A stretch of 64,000 bases of DNA from Calendula officinalis. Its lineage: Eukaryota; Streptophyta; Magnoliopsida; Asterales; Asteraceae. The DNA lies in NCBI GenBank assembly GCA_963853835.1, contig OY970820.1, positions 30,156,873-30,220,872 on the forward strand, written 5' to 3'. The stretch's first letter is position 1. Every line of letters starts with the position of its first letter. A model generated the notes under the pieces. That model was not told where the DNA came from. It worked only from the letters and a program-made list of their open reading frames with translations, and searched no databases. Positions 47,466 through 60,030 of this stretch are shown piece by piece. The translations under genes and the position numbers were made by a program.

Positions 47466-47863
47466 AATTTTCGTCTGAATATTGGCCCAAAATATAATGA
47501 TAGACAACTCAGAATAACAGTAAGTTATTAATTCTTTTAACTAAAATACAAGGTATTATGCTTTTTAATAGTTTCTTCTTATATTTATAACTTTGTATTG
47601 TAGGTGAATTTCCCAAGGGTATATGACATGTTGTTAGGGTAGCTGTTTTGACTAAAGGTTATTTCTCTAACTAATTAATTTGGTATAAATTGTAGTATAA
47701 TTGTAACATTTATCAATTATTATTTAAATTTATAGGTGAAAAGATCGATGATGCAAAAAATGTGGGAGTAGATGTAGTTGATGCAGAGGAGTTGATAGAG
47801 CAAATTTAAGGAGGATTTGTGGAATTTGACAAACTTATTGCAACTACAGATATGATGCCTAAG
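47466..47863 (+). pseudogene. Ribosomal protein L1 (bacterial/organelle type, uL1) fragment captured by Helitron
   Basis: Three exon-like blocks with intact edges. 47466-47519 reads NFRLNIGPKYNDRQLRIT and is followed by GTAAGT. 47604-47657, after TTGTAG, reads FPKG...VVRVAVLTK. 47736-47863, after TTTATAG, reads EKIDDAKNVGVDVVDAEELI, then EQ, and GGFVEFDKLIATTDMMPK, followed by GT. This is the middle of bacterial-type L1, most like the nuclear-encoded plastid form. The second block has a 1-bp loss and an in-frame TGA; the third has TAA (47807-47809) where the family has Lys (QIKGG). Not functional. It lies sense to the Helitron. Confidence 0.88.
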
Positions 47864-48587
47864 GTTTTACTTATTATCATCATCATCAAATTATATATAA
47901 GTTAGATGAAATTTAGCCAAACATAATGAGTTAATTGTTTTTAATCTTCAACATTTCACTGATTTGGAGTCTCACCTAAATAAGTATCGTATGTATATTA
48001 GATGGTTTGAAAGCTATAGATGGTTTGTATTTATCAACAATTGTGTTAGTTTCAATGGCCCCTTTTGTTCTCTTTATTATAATCTTCTTTTTTTATGCTT
48101 TTAACTTACATATTTAGATCTGGTCTTTTCAAGGTACCCTAATTGTACCATCATTACAAAAAATTGTTCGGAAAGACCCAACTTCTCATATTTGCAACGA
48201 CTAATCATATTTGTCCCCAACTTCTCAAAATGAAAAGTTATAGTATTAAAAATAGATATGGAATTTAAGTTTGCAAATAGTTTTTTAAGTTCTCATATTG
48301 AGAAATCATATTTACAAACTTTTTCCGTAATAATTTTCTATACTTTGCAAGCCTAGGACTTAAATATAAACAAAATTGAAGTTTTTGAAGTTATTTTTAT
48401 TCTTGTGTTTTTTAAGATATGAAATTTGTAGATCAAGTGAAAAAGGAAGATGTTGTAATAAAGATTATTTTCATGATTTTATCATATGTTATTTGACTTT
48501 TAATTTCATGATTTTCATTATTATGCATTCATGTTCAGTTTTAAAGTGGTTTATCATTATTCTACCAAAACAATATTACATTCGCAA

Positions 48588-48863
48588 GGGTCAATAGTAT
48601 TGAATGTTGCCTCAAGTGGTATTGAGGACCTTTTGTTGGAATGTGGTAGGACGGCTATGACTCTTAATAAAAGACATGGTCAGACGTTGTCGCAAGTTGG
48701 TTTGTTTGTTCAAAAACAAGTATTCTCACATGGTCAACTTTGTGTCGCTGTATCACGAGTTAAGAAGAAGAACGGATTGGAGGTTATTTGTTGGGACAAA
48801 TATGGATATTATACTAATTCAACAACAAATGTCGTTTACAAAGAAATCTTATTTCGTCTATAA
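48588..48863 (+). pseudogene. Helitron PIF1-like helicase, N- and C-terminal scraps fused by deletion
   Basis: The frame reads GSIVLNVASSGIEDLLL...GGRTA-like (ECGRTA), which in intact helicases lies just after Walker A. It then passes straight to LNKRHGQTLSQVGLFVQKQV and FSHGQLCVAVSRVKKK, ending TNSTTNVVYKEILFRL with a stop, the normal C-terminal end (motif VI region). The several hundred residues between are gone, as are Walker A and the Rep nuclease. Its position 150 bp before a Helitron 3' terminus is the normal one for the helicase stop. Confidence 0.9.
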
Positions 48864-48990
48864 ATTTTCTGTAACATTTATTCATGTATCAAAATTTGTA
48901 CAAACTTATCATTACAACTATGTTTTGCCATGTCATTTAAACTGTATTAATATTTTTGTTATTTTTCTTTAATATCTCTTTTGAAGCATA

Positions 48991-49020
48991 CCCGCCCAAT
49001 CGGGCGGGCTTTGAAGCTAA
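48991..49020 (+). other. Internal Helitron 3' terminus (hairpin plus CTAA)
   Basis: The hairpin CCCGCCC-AATC-GGGCGGG is followed by CTTTGAAGCTAA. It has the canonical form, but the next base is A rather than the usual T. Confidence 0.8.
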
Positions 49021-49034
49021 ATGTTTATTTTAAA

Positions 49035-51833
49035 TGTAACACCCTCAAATTTACAAGATTTTTAAAACTTTTTAAATATAATATTTTAATAAAAATGTCC
49101 CAATAATTTAAATATAAAAATCCCACTTGAATTAATGTCGTTAATTAACAAAGTCTTAAATGCGGAAATTGTTTAGTAGAGTAAAACGTTTATAATAATA
49201 ATAATTGCTGTCCACATCAGCATAGGTAGAATACAGCGGTCAACCGTCCACCTTCTCCTTTCCTTTGCTGGTACCTGAAACAATGTGGGGGAAAGTTTGG
49301 GTCAGCTGGGGAAGCTGAGTGAATAGTTCTCAAAATGCAAACAATCATAACATACAACACATGAGGGCACATCGGTGTACTCCTACTCAGAATCTACTCG
49401 ATTAATTACTCAGATTTATTTCTCAGATTTTATTACTCAGATTTTAATTTATATAGCGCGCTTGTGTGATTTGGGACGAGAGATCAACCTCGCCCCTCCT
49501 CACACCTCAGATAGGCATAAGCCAAAAACTCAGACGAGAGTGATCCCAAAACTCAGACGGGAATAATCCCAAAACTCAGACGGGAATAATCTCAAAACTC
49601 AGACGGGAATAATCCCAAAACTCAGACGGGAGGTGATCCCAGGCATATAGCCAAAAACTCAGATGTGTGTTATTATGTTTTATTATCTCTTTAACATAAT
49701 TATCTCAGATGCCCTAGCAAGTAGTAGCACAGAATGACCCTGTGCCGAGCTCGGTTACCCAGGCACAATGTCTCAGATCATGAATAAGTAAACAGCTGCT
49801 CAGATACTCAGATAACAGATCAAACTCAGATAACAGATCAAGCTCAGATAACAATTAAGGTGCAGGTAATATAACACGTAAGTCATGCATGTATAACGTT
49901 AAAACTGAATACACGGTGAGAATACTCACCTCGAGAACGTAAGCTCCAAAGGGGTTCTCCATACTCTAAGGCGCTGCTCGGTTACTCCTAGACGATCCTA
50001 AAAGCATAAAAATGAAATCCGAATTACAATCCGTTCTAAGGACTCAATTTAGAAAACTGGTAGCACCCGTCGGTCTCACGGAAACTGCTATAACTCTTAA
50101 ACTGTGCAGTAGATTTATCCCATATTTTTACCATGAAAAGTAGACAACCAGAACTACATATCTCTGTGAGACGGTCACTGGCTAAAACAGACTCTAAGTG
50201 TCTCAAAACAGACTCACAACACAGACCTATTGCACAGGTCAAATTCATAACAGCAGCAGATTAAAACAGGTATAACTTTTAAACCGTAAGTCGTATTGAC
50301 GAGTGGTTTGTGGCTACAGAAAGGTAAGACAGCGGGCTTCAAAAGTCTAGAAGACCCGGAGCCCGGATACTGACCCGAAACGGGTCAAAACTCGACCTGA
50401 ACATACTGCACAGAAACTGACCAAAATCCTGCACAACCAAAACTTCAACAATAATACTAGACGACAAACCCAAAACCGTGACCCGAGTGTCATTCCCGAC
50501 CCTCGATGGTCCCGGTACAGCAGATTACACGAGTCTTGGCTCGGAAAAACTAACAAGAAATAGATCAATCATACGACAATCATAATTAGCTAAACAAAAC
50601 TCGATGGTTAATTCATGATTTAACGATAGTCTAACTAATAGGAACAATAAACGGTTGGATCAAAACGGGACAACGACAACAACCATCAAAATCGAACTAT
50701 TAAAACTGCAGCAGCCCTATATGATCTCGGTAACCAGATTAGCACTACAAATCACGGAAACGGTAAAAAAAATATCGGAACAGTAAAGGGACCAGAAAAC
50801 TACCGAATTATACGATCCTTGCGTCGGCTAAGCCAAAAAGGAAGCAATAATCACCACTCGAACCTTCTTCTACTTCTGTTCGTATTCCCACAGACCACCA
50901 TAACGAAAATAAATAGAATCAGATTATATAAACACGGAAAGAACGAAGAACAGAATAGAAACGATATAAAGCAAGAGTATAATACCGAAGCTGTGGTTAC
51001 CGATTGCTCCAAGAATTTTCACTCATCGATCGGTTCTCTATGATTTCAAATTGATGACCGATCAGTACTTGGAACAGACCCGGCGATTATGAACTTCACT
51101 TGATGACCTCCTGCTTGCTGAAAACGACGCCAAAAAGAAAACATACGGACCACCACCTGCTCGATGGATGCCCCACAAACAAAAGCTCCACACGTGAGTC
51201 AAATGTGGGGAGGAATAAAATTGAAGCAGCTTGCCTGCTTGATATCTCGTGGACAAAAACTAAGCCATGTGCAAATCTACTACTCCCAAAAATAATTATC
51301 CAGTGTTTTCCTTGTTGCCGCCTCCGATCAAAAATTATATGAGAGTGGGGGATTGTTTCTCTTCGAACGGTTTTAGGGAAAAGGATGGGGCTTAGGGGTT
51401 TTAGGGTTTAATTAGGCTTAAGTACCTCACAATTAGACCATAGGCTCATTAATTCGGTTGGGCTAGAAAATAAACACTTGGGCTAAAAGAGATTAACACT
51501 AACTCGAGCTACAAAATAAATGACAATGAGGGGGTTCAGTCTTGGCCATCCGGCCGGCCTCACCCGCTACGCACTCACGGCTTGGTAATTTAAAACGCCC
51601 AAATATTTAATTATCACATGTAAGTAATTAACACAACACGTCACATACAAATAACGTCTAATAAAACGAACCGTCTAACTATAGGTCGTCTAAATAATAT
51701 GAACCGTCAAATTTAATTGACTAACTAACGGAACGTCCAACTCCAGTATAATTAGTTTAATAATTATCCATTTAACTTTAAATATGACAATTAAAGTAAT
51801 ATTATTTAATTATTAAAATTTCAGGGCGTTACA
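49035..51833 (-). repeat. 3' LTR of the young LARD
   Basis: Contains short reiterations of AAAACTCAGACGGGAATAATC (five imperfect units near 49525-49630) and CTCAGATAACAGATCAA units near 49800. Frames in it are exact duplicates of those in the other LTR and carry no recognisable domain. Confidence 0.93.
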
Positions 51834-51847
51834 ACTCAACTCCACTT
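51834..51847 (-). other. Polypurine tract of the young LARD
   Basis: Minus-strand AAGTGGAGTTGAGT directly before the 3' LTR start, preceded by CGGGGACGAAGTC, the same kind of context as at 16107. Confidence 0.8.
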
Positions 51848-54800
51848 GAAATAGACTTCGTCCCCGAAGTCATCGCTCGAAAAATGCTCAGTGTGGCGAT
51901 CTCGCACCTCAGGCTCAGGCCCGGTAACACCACACGTCCACAAAAGAAGAAACGATAAAGTTATGAAGTGAGGAAACTCGTTAGAGGTTAAGAATAGAAT
52001 GAAACCCTTCACGGCGACCCGCTCGATCAGCATGATCTCCGGCTCTTGCTCACACAAGTCTTCCGTCTTTAGCATCGTAAGAGGATAATGTAAAAGAGGT
52101 AAACGGAATTCTCTCTGAGGATCTCGATGTAACGATAAAAGGATGTCAAAGATGATGCACAATCACTCTCGTTACTCTGATGAAGATGTCTTCTTGATCT
52201 CGCAGTCGAACACAGTTGTTGCACCCAACGGTTAACGTAGTGTTGAATCTCCGATTCAACTCCACTTGGAAATTTGTTACGGTTTAGTTTGCGGCGTCAG
52301 ATGATCTCGACGTGATACTTGGTTATCCGGTTCGTGCTAATAGTCACACTTGGTTCTCTCGCGATGATAAAATAAATTTTATTGGAAAGAAGAAAACAAA
52401 ACTTCTCGTGAGGCTCCGACAATGATCACTTAACGTATTTACAACAGGTTTAATCTTATTATTGTCAATTCTGTATAAGAATTAGCTCTGGAAGGTCCTC
52501 TACTCTATTGGACACCAGTTAGCATAAGGCAAAGAAGCAATCTAGTAGTTTACACCATTATCAGTTAATACCAAAAACAGGAAATTATTCACAAGAATTG
52601 TACCTATCACACAGAATTCTCAGATGATGCACACAGAAATTAAAATCACCCAGTAGGCAAAAATTTCCGAGAATATACGTATCACACAAAATTCTCATAT
52701 ACTAAGGTATATGTCTCAGAACTATGATCTAGAAGTACAACTCAGAAGTCCAACTCAGAAATGAATTCAATACATATCTCAGGAGTATAACTCGGAAATC
52801 TGTCTCATAAATAAACTCAGAAATATAACTCGGGAACAAACTCAGAAGTCTTAATTCAGAAGTAAACCCCGAAACCTAACTCAGAAACATAACCAGAAAT
52901 TTAATCTAGGACATAAAACCCGAATTCTATCTCTAACATAAACTGATAATAATATTTACTAGCAATAACATTATATGCAAATCACATTTTTACTCATTTT
53001 TATGACTACTCGTGTGTTCCAATTTACTAGCTCATCTTGGACTGGTAATTTCTCTCTCAACCGCGTTATTGATTCTCGAAATAACTCTTCTTTAACATTA
53101 TATTGTTACCTTACTCTATTTGCATATTACTCATTTTGATAACCCTTTAATTAACTCAAATTAACAATGTTATCATTTCAATTCTCTTTAATATGTTCCC
53201 ATTCCACCATATTTAGTGGTTTCTCGATAATAATTTAATAGATGTTTTGTCATTCATCTAGTTTAACGATCCATACTAGTCTGCTTCGCTGATTTTACAC
53301 AATTTAAAATATCTCTTAATTATTTTGACCGTATCTACTCATTAATTTCATGATACCCACTAAAAATTTTAATTAAATTTCATACTCTTATTTTAATGAT
53401 TTCTCGTTACCCAAATTACGAATTAATTCCTTAGTTCTCATTTACTCAATTCGCAGTTACACTTTATTCTAAAACTTACGGTTTACTCATGGTTCATCAA
53501 TTCAGTACATTCTCGTCTTTTCGAAATTTCTCCTAAGTTCAATATGAATTTATTGAATAGCTGTTCTCATCTCAAGTTTAATAATTATTCATAATTAGAG
53601 TTTTCTCATATAATTTTATAATACCTCAAAACTCATAACACTTTATAATACTTCAAAAATTCGAATAAAACTTCTCGTTAATTTAATACTTTTCTCCTTT
53701 GACTCATTTTATTAATTTGCTTATGTAACTCGATTTGTAAATTTCTTATAACTCAAAATTACTCCGTAATTAATCAAAATAAAATTTTATCATTTAGCTC
53801 GTTTTAAAAATAACTCATTACCAGCAAATTACCGATCTCATTTTAACTCATTTTCCTCAAAATTTCATTGTAGCAGTTTTCTCATATACGACTCATTAAT
53901 AAGTTCTCATCACTTTGATTTAATGATTCCTCATTATCATATTTATAACCACCCAAGAATAAGTATACTGTCTTATTTTGTATATAATGGTAGTATTACT
54001 ACTTCCCTTTTGCATGATATTCATTCAACCCAATTAACTTGATTTATTAATTTCTCCAGTAAACCCGATCTATCATTTTGTTGTAAACTCTATAATTACC
54101 CATAGAATAAATTTAATTATTCTCAACTGCTTGATTTGATAGTTACTCTTATAATTTATTTGATCAATTATATGTATCTAGAATTCGCACTTTAAATTCA
54201 TACCAATAAAATCTCTCTGCATAAGCATCATGCTCATAATATTTATAAATAATAATTAATGATAATTATTTCTTGACAATTTTCCTTTTTACCCCTACTC
54301 AACTCCACTTGGAGAAAACTCGTCCTCGAGTTTGGAACTAGTATTGTCTACCAAAATAAACAAGCAAGTATGTAGTCACACAAACAATTAGGATACACAT
54401 ACTAAATTCACCATAACAAGCATTGGTCCATCGTTCCCTTCAAAATTTCCCCCTAACCAACCAAAAGCCCGGTGTGTACGGTAATAGGGGCCCTCTATTA
54501 CTTTCGACACCTACTTTTGTTTGGTCACGAGTCAATCCTAAAGTTTACAACTTCCCACACAAAAATTCCACCAGCAAATCACACTCAGAAAAAGAAAAAT
54601 TTATTTTCCATATCTAATAAATACAAATTCGCACTCAGATGTATGTACTCAAAATCTTATAAACATTACTCAGAAATGCACTCAGCAAAAAGCACTCAGC
54701 CAAAATATTTTATTATGTTTTCAACACTTTAACTCAGAACATAATATAGCTCATAAGCTCTTTTTTTTTAATTCATTTAAATAGATCACCTCCGAATTAA

Positions 54801-56116
54801 TGATGATAGTTTCCCTTTAGTTCACTTTTAATAAATACCGTTTAAGATAAACTTGAAATAATTTCTGTTTAATTTGACTCGACAATCCTCGATTAGTTGG
54901 TATACAAACATATATAGTTTATTCAATATCTCTGCGTTTGTTTAACAATCTCTCACTGAACTTAAAAAAAACGATTATGGATTTTCACACTCAGCTATTT
55001 AAATCACATATTTAAAAAGTTTTTCTCCTTTGATCTCAATTCAATAAATCGCAGTTTATTATTTTCTCGGCGAAAAGATTTTCTCAATACATCATGTCTC
55101 GTCTCTTTATAAAAGCATTTTCCTTTTTAATTGTCCAAAATTTTCATAACACCCAAATTCTCATAAATTTAAAATTTTTAAGTTTGATAAATAAGTGAAA
55201 AGGTTACACTAAATAGAATCTCAAATGACAATTCAACATTTAAAATCATGTTTAATCCAACTGAAGTTTTAAAATTAAAAGTTAAAAATTACAACGACTT
55301 TGAAATGACGCATAAAAAAAATAAAAGCCAAATCTAGTTAAGATTTCTCGTCTAGCTCATATTTAAATAACTTAAAATAATTATCAAATTTAAATATATA
55401 TATATATATTTTTTATTTTATACAAAGATGTTCTCGGTATTTTCGCTTTACTCGGCTTGATAAACGATTACAAAATATTCTTTTAAATCAGTGGATAGAA
55501 AAATAACTTTCATTTACTCGTTTCACAGTTTACTCGTTTCAATAACTCTTTCTATTAAGTGCTTTCCAAAATGAAAGATTTTAATATTTTCTCAATATGA
55601 AAAATTTATTACTCCTCATTTCTTATTTACCCAAGATATGCTCTCATTAATAATTTATAGAATTTATATCATAATTTCATATCCATTTATTACACCTTTT
55701 GGTTAGAATTTCTCAAAATTATAAAGTCTCACAAGTTATATAAAATTATATGTATATAATTTTTAGCGTGTATAACGCAGATGCACTCCGAATAACACAC
55801 GGAAAATATACTCAGAAAAGCGATCCTCGTCGCGAAATACCCTCAAGGTTAAATCAGAATTATACTCAAAATAATAACAGCAATTCTCATATTTGTCATT
55901 CCTCAAAACACACAATACAACAAAATTCCCAAATAAATAAAAGCTCTTAAATATTACCGGCAGTAGGAAGCGAGAGGTCGACGTGACATGCTGTATGTTT
56001 GATGTGGAAACTTTTCTCAGAAAAAAAATTATTTGACTCTTTTCTCGTTTTAAAAACTCGATACTCAAACTTGAGTTTGAATTCGCCCCTTGCGAACCCA
56101 AATCCCTCAAGTCAGT
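51848..56116 (-). other. Internal region of the young LARD, no protein recognised
   Basis: The longest minus frames are 52162-51836 (108 codons, next to the PPT) and 56110-55763 (115 codons, next to the PBS, starting MRDLGSQGANSNSSLS). Neither shows a zinc knuckle, protease, RT or integrase motif. The middle is AT-rich with many in-frame stops and repeated ACTCAGAA words. Confidence 0.6.
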
Positions 56117-56128
56117 GCTCTGATACCA
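56117..56128 (-). other. Primer binding site (initiator tRNA-Met)
   Basis: Minus-strand TGGTATCAGAGC, three bases after the 5' LTR; same primer as the 11078-21661 element. Confidence 0.93.
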
Positions 56129-56131
56129 ACT

Positions 56132-58930
56132 TGTAACACCCTCAAATTTACAAGATTTTTAAAACTTTTTAAATATAATATTTTAATAAAAATGTCCCAA
56201 TAATTTAAATATAAAAATCCCACTTGAATTAATGTCGTTAATTAACAAAGTCTTAAATGCGGAAATTGTTTAGTAGAGTAAAACGTTTATAATAATAATA
56301 ATTGCTGTCCACATCAGCATAGGTAGAATACAGCGGTCAACCGTCCACCTTCTCCTTTCCTTTGCTGGTACCTGAAACAATGTGGGGGAAAGTTTGGGTC
56401 AGCTGGGGAAGCTGAGTGAATAGTTCTCAAAATGCAAACAATCATAACATACAACACATGAGGGCACATCGGTGTACTCCTACTCAGAATCTACTCGATT
56501 AATTACTCAGATTTATTTCTCAGATTTTATTACTCAGATTTTAATTTATATAGCGCGCTTGTGTGATTTGGGACGAGAGATCAACCTCGCCCCTCCTCAC
56601 ACCTCAGATAGGCATAAGCCAAAAACTCAGACGAGAGTGATCCCAAAACTCAGACGGGAATAATCCCAAAACTCAGACGGGAATAATCTCAAAACTCAGA
56701 CGGGAATAATCCCAAAACTCAGACGGGAGGTGATCCCAGGCATATAGCCAAAAACTCAGATGTGTGTTATTATGTTTTATTATCTCTTTAACATAATTAT
56801 CTCAGATGCCCTAGCAAGTAGTAGCACAGAATGACCCTGTGCCGAGCTCGGTTACCCAGGCACAATGTCTCAGATCATGAATAAGTAAACAGCTGCTCAG
56901 ATACTCAGATAACAGATCAAACTCAGATAACAGATCAAGCTCAGATAACAATTAAGGTGCAGGTAATATAACACGTAAGTCATGCATGTATAACGTTAAA
57001 ACTGAATACACGGTGAGAATACTCACCTCGAGAACGTAAGCTCCAAAGGGGTTCTCCATACTCTAAGGCGCTGCTCGGTTACTCCTAGACGATCCTAAAA
57101 GCATAAAAATGAAATCCGAATTACAATCCGTTCTAAGGACTCAATTTAGAAAACTGGTAGCACCCGTCGGTCTCACGGAAACTGCTATAACTCTTAAACT
57201 GTGCAGTAGATTTATCCCATATTTTTACCATGAAAAGTAGACAACCAGAACTACATATCTCTGTGAGACGGTCACTGGCTAAAACAGATTCTAAGTGTCT
57301 CAAAACAGACTCACAACACAGACCTATTGCACAGGTCAAATTCATAACAGCAGCAGATTAAAACAGGTATAACTTTTAAACCGTAAGTCGTATTGACGAG
57401 TGGTTTGTGGCTACAGAAAGGTAAGACAGCGGGCTTCAAAAGTCTAGAAGACCCGGAGCCCGGATACTGACCCGAAACGGGTCAAAACTCGACCTGAACA
57501 TACTGCACAGAAACTGACCAAAATCCTGCACAACCAAAACTTCAACAATAATACTAGACGACAAACCCAAAACCGTGACCCGAGTGTCATTCCCGACCCT
57601 CGATGGTCCCGGTACAGCAGATTACACGAGTCTTGGCTCGGAAAAACTAACAAGAAATAGATCAATCATACGACAATCATAATTAGCTAAACAAAACTCG
57701 ATGGTTAATTCATGATTTAACGATAGTCTAACTAATAGGAACAATAAACGGTTGGATCAAAACGGGACAACGACAACAACCATCAAAATCGAACTATTAA
57801 AACTGCAGCAGCCCTATATGATCTCGGTAACCAGATTAGCACTACAAATCACGGAAACGGTAAAAAAAATATCGGAACAGTAAAGGGACCAGAAAACTAC
57901 CGAATTATACGATCCTTGCGTCGGCTAAGCCAAAAAGGAAGCAATAATCACCACTCGAACCTTCTTCTACTTCTGTTCGTATTCCCACAGACCACCATAA
58001 CGAAAATAAATAGAATCAGATTATATAAACACGGAAAGAACGAAGAACAGAATAGAAACGATATAAAGCAAGAGTATAATACCGAAGCTGTGGTTACCGA
58101 TTGCTCCAAGAATTTTCACTCATCGATCGGTTCTCTATGATTTCAAATTGATGACCGATCAGTACTTGGAACAGACCCGGCGATTATGAACTTCACTTGA
58201 TGACCTCCTGCTTGCTGAAAACGACGCCAAAAAGAAAACATACGGACCACCACCTGCTCGATGGATGCCCCACAAACAAAAGCTCCACACGTGAGTCAAA
58301 TGTGGGGAGGAATAAAATTGAAGCAGCTTGCCTGCTTGATATCTCGTGGACAAAAACTAAGCCATGTGCAAATCTACTACTCCCAAAAATAATTATCCAG
58401 TGTTTTCCTTGTTGCCGCCTCCGATCAAAAATTATATGAGAGTGGGGGATTGTTTCTCTTCGAACGGTTTTAGGGAAAAGGATGGGGCTTAGGGGTTTTA
58501 GGGTTTAATTAGGCTTAAGTACCTCACAATTAGACCATAGGCTCATTAATTCGGTTGGGCTAGAAAATAAACACTTGGGCTAAAAGAGATTAACACTAAC
58601 TCGAGCTACAAAATAAATGACAATGAGGGGGTTCAGTCTTGGCCATCCGGCCGGCCTCACCCGCTACGCACTCACGGCTTGGTAATTTAAAACGTCCAAA
58701 TATTTAATTATCACATGTAAGTAATTAACACAACACGTCACATACAAATAACGTCTAATAAAACGAACCGTCTAACTATAGGTCGTCTAAATAATATGAA
58801 CCGTCAAATTTAATTGACTAACTAACGGAACGTCCAACTCCAGTATAATTAGTTTAATAATTATCCATTTAACTTTAAATATGACAATTAAAGTAATATT
58901 ATTTAATTATTAAAATTTCAGGGCGTTACA
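56132..58930 (-). repeat. 5' LTR of the young LARD
   Basis: Same length as the partner LTR. It is followed on the minus strand by the PBS after a three-base spacer. Confidence 0.93.
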
Positions 58931-60000
58931 TTAAATGTGCGTAATTTTGCTCACAAATGAATTATACCTATGCCTAAAACTTTGGGCGCATTTTAAATGA
59001 ATTATTTCGGGAAAATTCTTCACTATCAGAGGGGTATTTTCGGTATTTTTGGTGGTCTGATCAGCCTGCAAAGTTTTATACAGTGTTGGAACAATGGTTT
59101 ATATTTTCAGGGATTTTATGAGATTTATTGCGGTTTTTTATGGATGTTATTGACCACTTCAATACTGTCCCTAATTTACTTGGAAAATATTGGGTCAAAA
59201 TGGACTGTTTTGACAGTTTTTGGCAGTTTTGTTGCTTGGATTAAGCTGATTTTTTGGTTTAGACTTAGGATTATGATTTCCCATTTTTCAGATTTTTTTG
59301 GGATTTTTCTGAATTTTTTCTTGAAAACGGGCCGAATGGGTTTTTTCTGGACTGTTTGGTCAGTTTTAGACAGTTGGGGTGGATTTTTGAAGCTGAATTT
59401 TTTTGTGGGACTTAGTTGCATAAATTCCCATTTTTCTGGAGTTTCTGGGATTTTTCCGATTTTTTTCTGCTGTTGTTGCTGTTTGGTGCATATTTTCGGT
59501 TTAAAAAGGCAGCAGAATTTATGGGAATTTTCTGATTTTTTTAGGTGGAGTTGGCCTATCGGGTAACTTTGCATACTAATTTGTAGCATCGCTTTTTGCT
59601 GACAAAACTTCAGTAGCTGTGGGCAACAAGTTAAGGAAGAAAAACATTTCATTTGTATGGAGTTGAAGTGTAAGAAAATATTTTTTAGTTGGACATAAAA
59701 AAAAGTTGTAATTTTTACGGTTATGTGTGAGTGTGAGTAGGTAGAGATTCTATCTGGTAGGCCCCACCAAATTGGAATTCATCTTTCCTTCATTGGACAT
59801 CCTTTGATAAGTAATGTTTTTGAGATTTTAGTTATATATTTAATTTATGGATTTATCAATTATTGAGAGAAGAAATAATATAGGTAAAAAGAGATTATCA
59901 AATTTTGTACAAACTCATCATTATAGCTACAACATTATTTGTCATTTTTAAAATTATTAATCTTTGTTGGTATTTTTCTACGTACTAAATTTTGAAGCAT
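58931..60000 (+). other. Helitron segment between the two 3' termini
   Basis: Holds a T-rich stretch (59000-59570) that is open on both strands because it is poor in A on one strand. Two diverged copies of a block starting ATTTCCCATTTTTC lie about 148 bp apart (59277 and 59425). I see no protein. The last 110 bp match the region before the 49020 terminus. Confidence 0.5.
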
Positions 60001-60030
60001 ACCCGCCCATCGGGCGGGTTATGAAGCTAG

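Larger units (their letters stand above)
49035..58930 (-). mobile_element. Young complete non-coding LTR retrotransposon (LARD), TSD TTAAA
   Basis: Two 2799-bp LTRs (49035-51833 and 56132-58930) bound a 4298-bp internal region. TTAAA is exactly duplicated at 49030-49034 and 58931-58935. Ends are TGTAACACCC and GGGCGTTACA in plus orientation. PBS and PPT place the 5' end on the right. By eye I find two LTR-LTR differences (near 50190/57287 and 51597/58694), so insertion is very recent. No gag-pol motif was seen in the internal region: a complete but protein-less element that must rely on an autonomous partner. Confidence 0.93.
46421..60030 (+). mobile_element. Helitron with captured fragments, two successive 3' termini and a nested LTR retrotransposon
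   Basis: The 5' end is TCTCTACTATATTATAAAGC, the classic plant Helitron start, preceded by A. The outer 3' end is the hairpin ACCCGCCC-ATC-GGGCGGGT (60001-60019) followed by TATGAAGCTAG, with T next, so an A/T target fits. A closely similar terminus ending CTAA occurs at 49020 but is followed by A. Sequence just before both 3' ends is alignable (TTGTACAAACT...TTTTGAAGCATACCCGCCC) and also matches the minus-strand Helitron at 37362, so all three are one family. Without the LTR element it is about 3.7 kb. Whether 46421 pairs with 49020 or with 60030 is not certain. Confidence 0.75.

Noticed and set aside
51836..56110. Internal region of the young LTR element as gag-pol
   Set aside because: No zinc knuckle, protease, RT, RNase H or integrase motif in any frame, and stops are frequent.
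49375..58439. Pairs of identical ORFs at 49375-51342 and 56472-58439 as duplicated genes
   Set aside because: They lie in the two LTRs of one retrotransposon; identity reflects a recent insertion, not conserved genes.
58997..59566. 189-codon ORF as a gene
   Set aside because: An equally open minus frame overlaps it; the codons are dominated by TTT/TTG from T-rich DNA, and it contains a degenerate DNA repeat.
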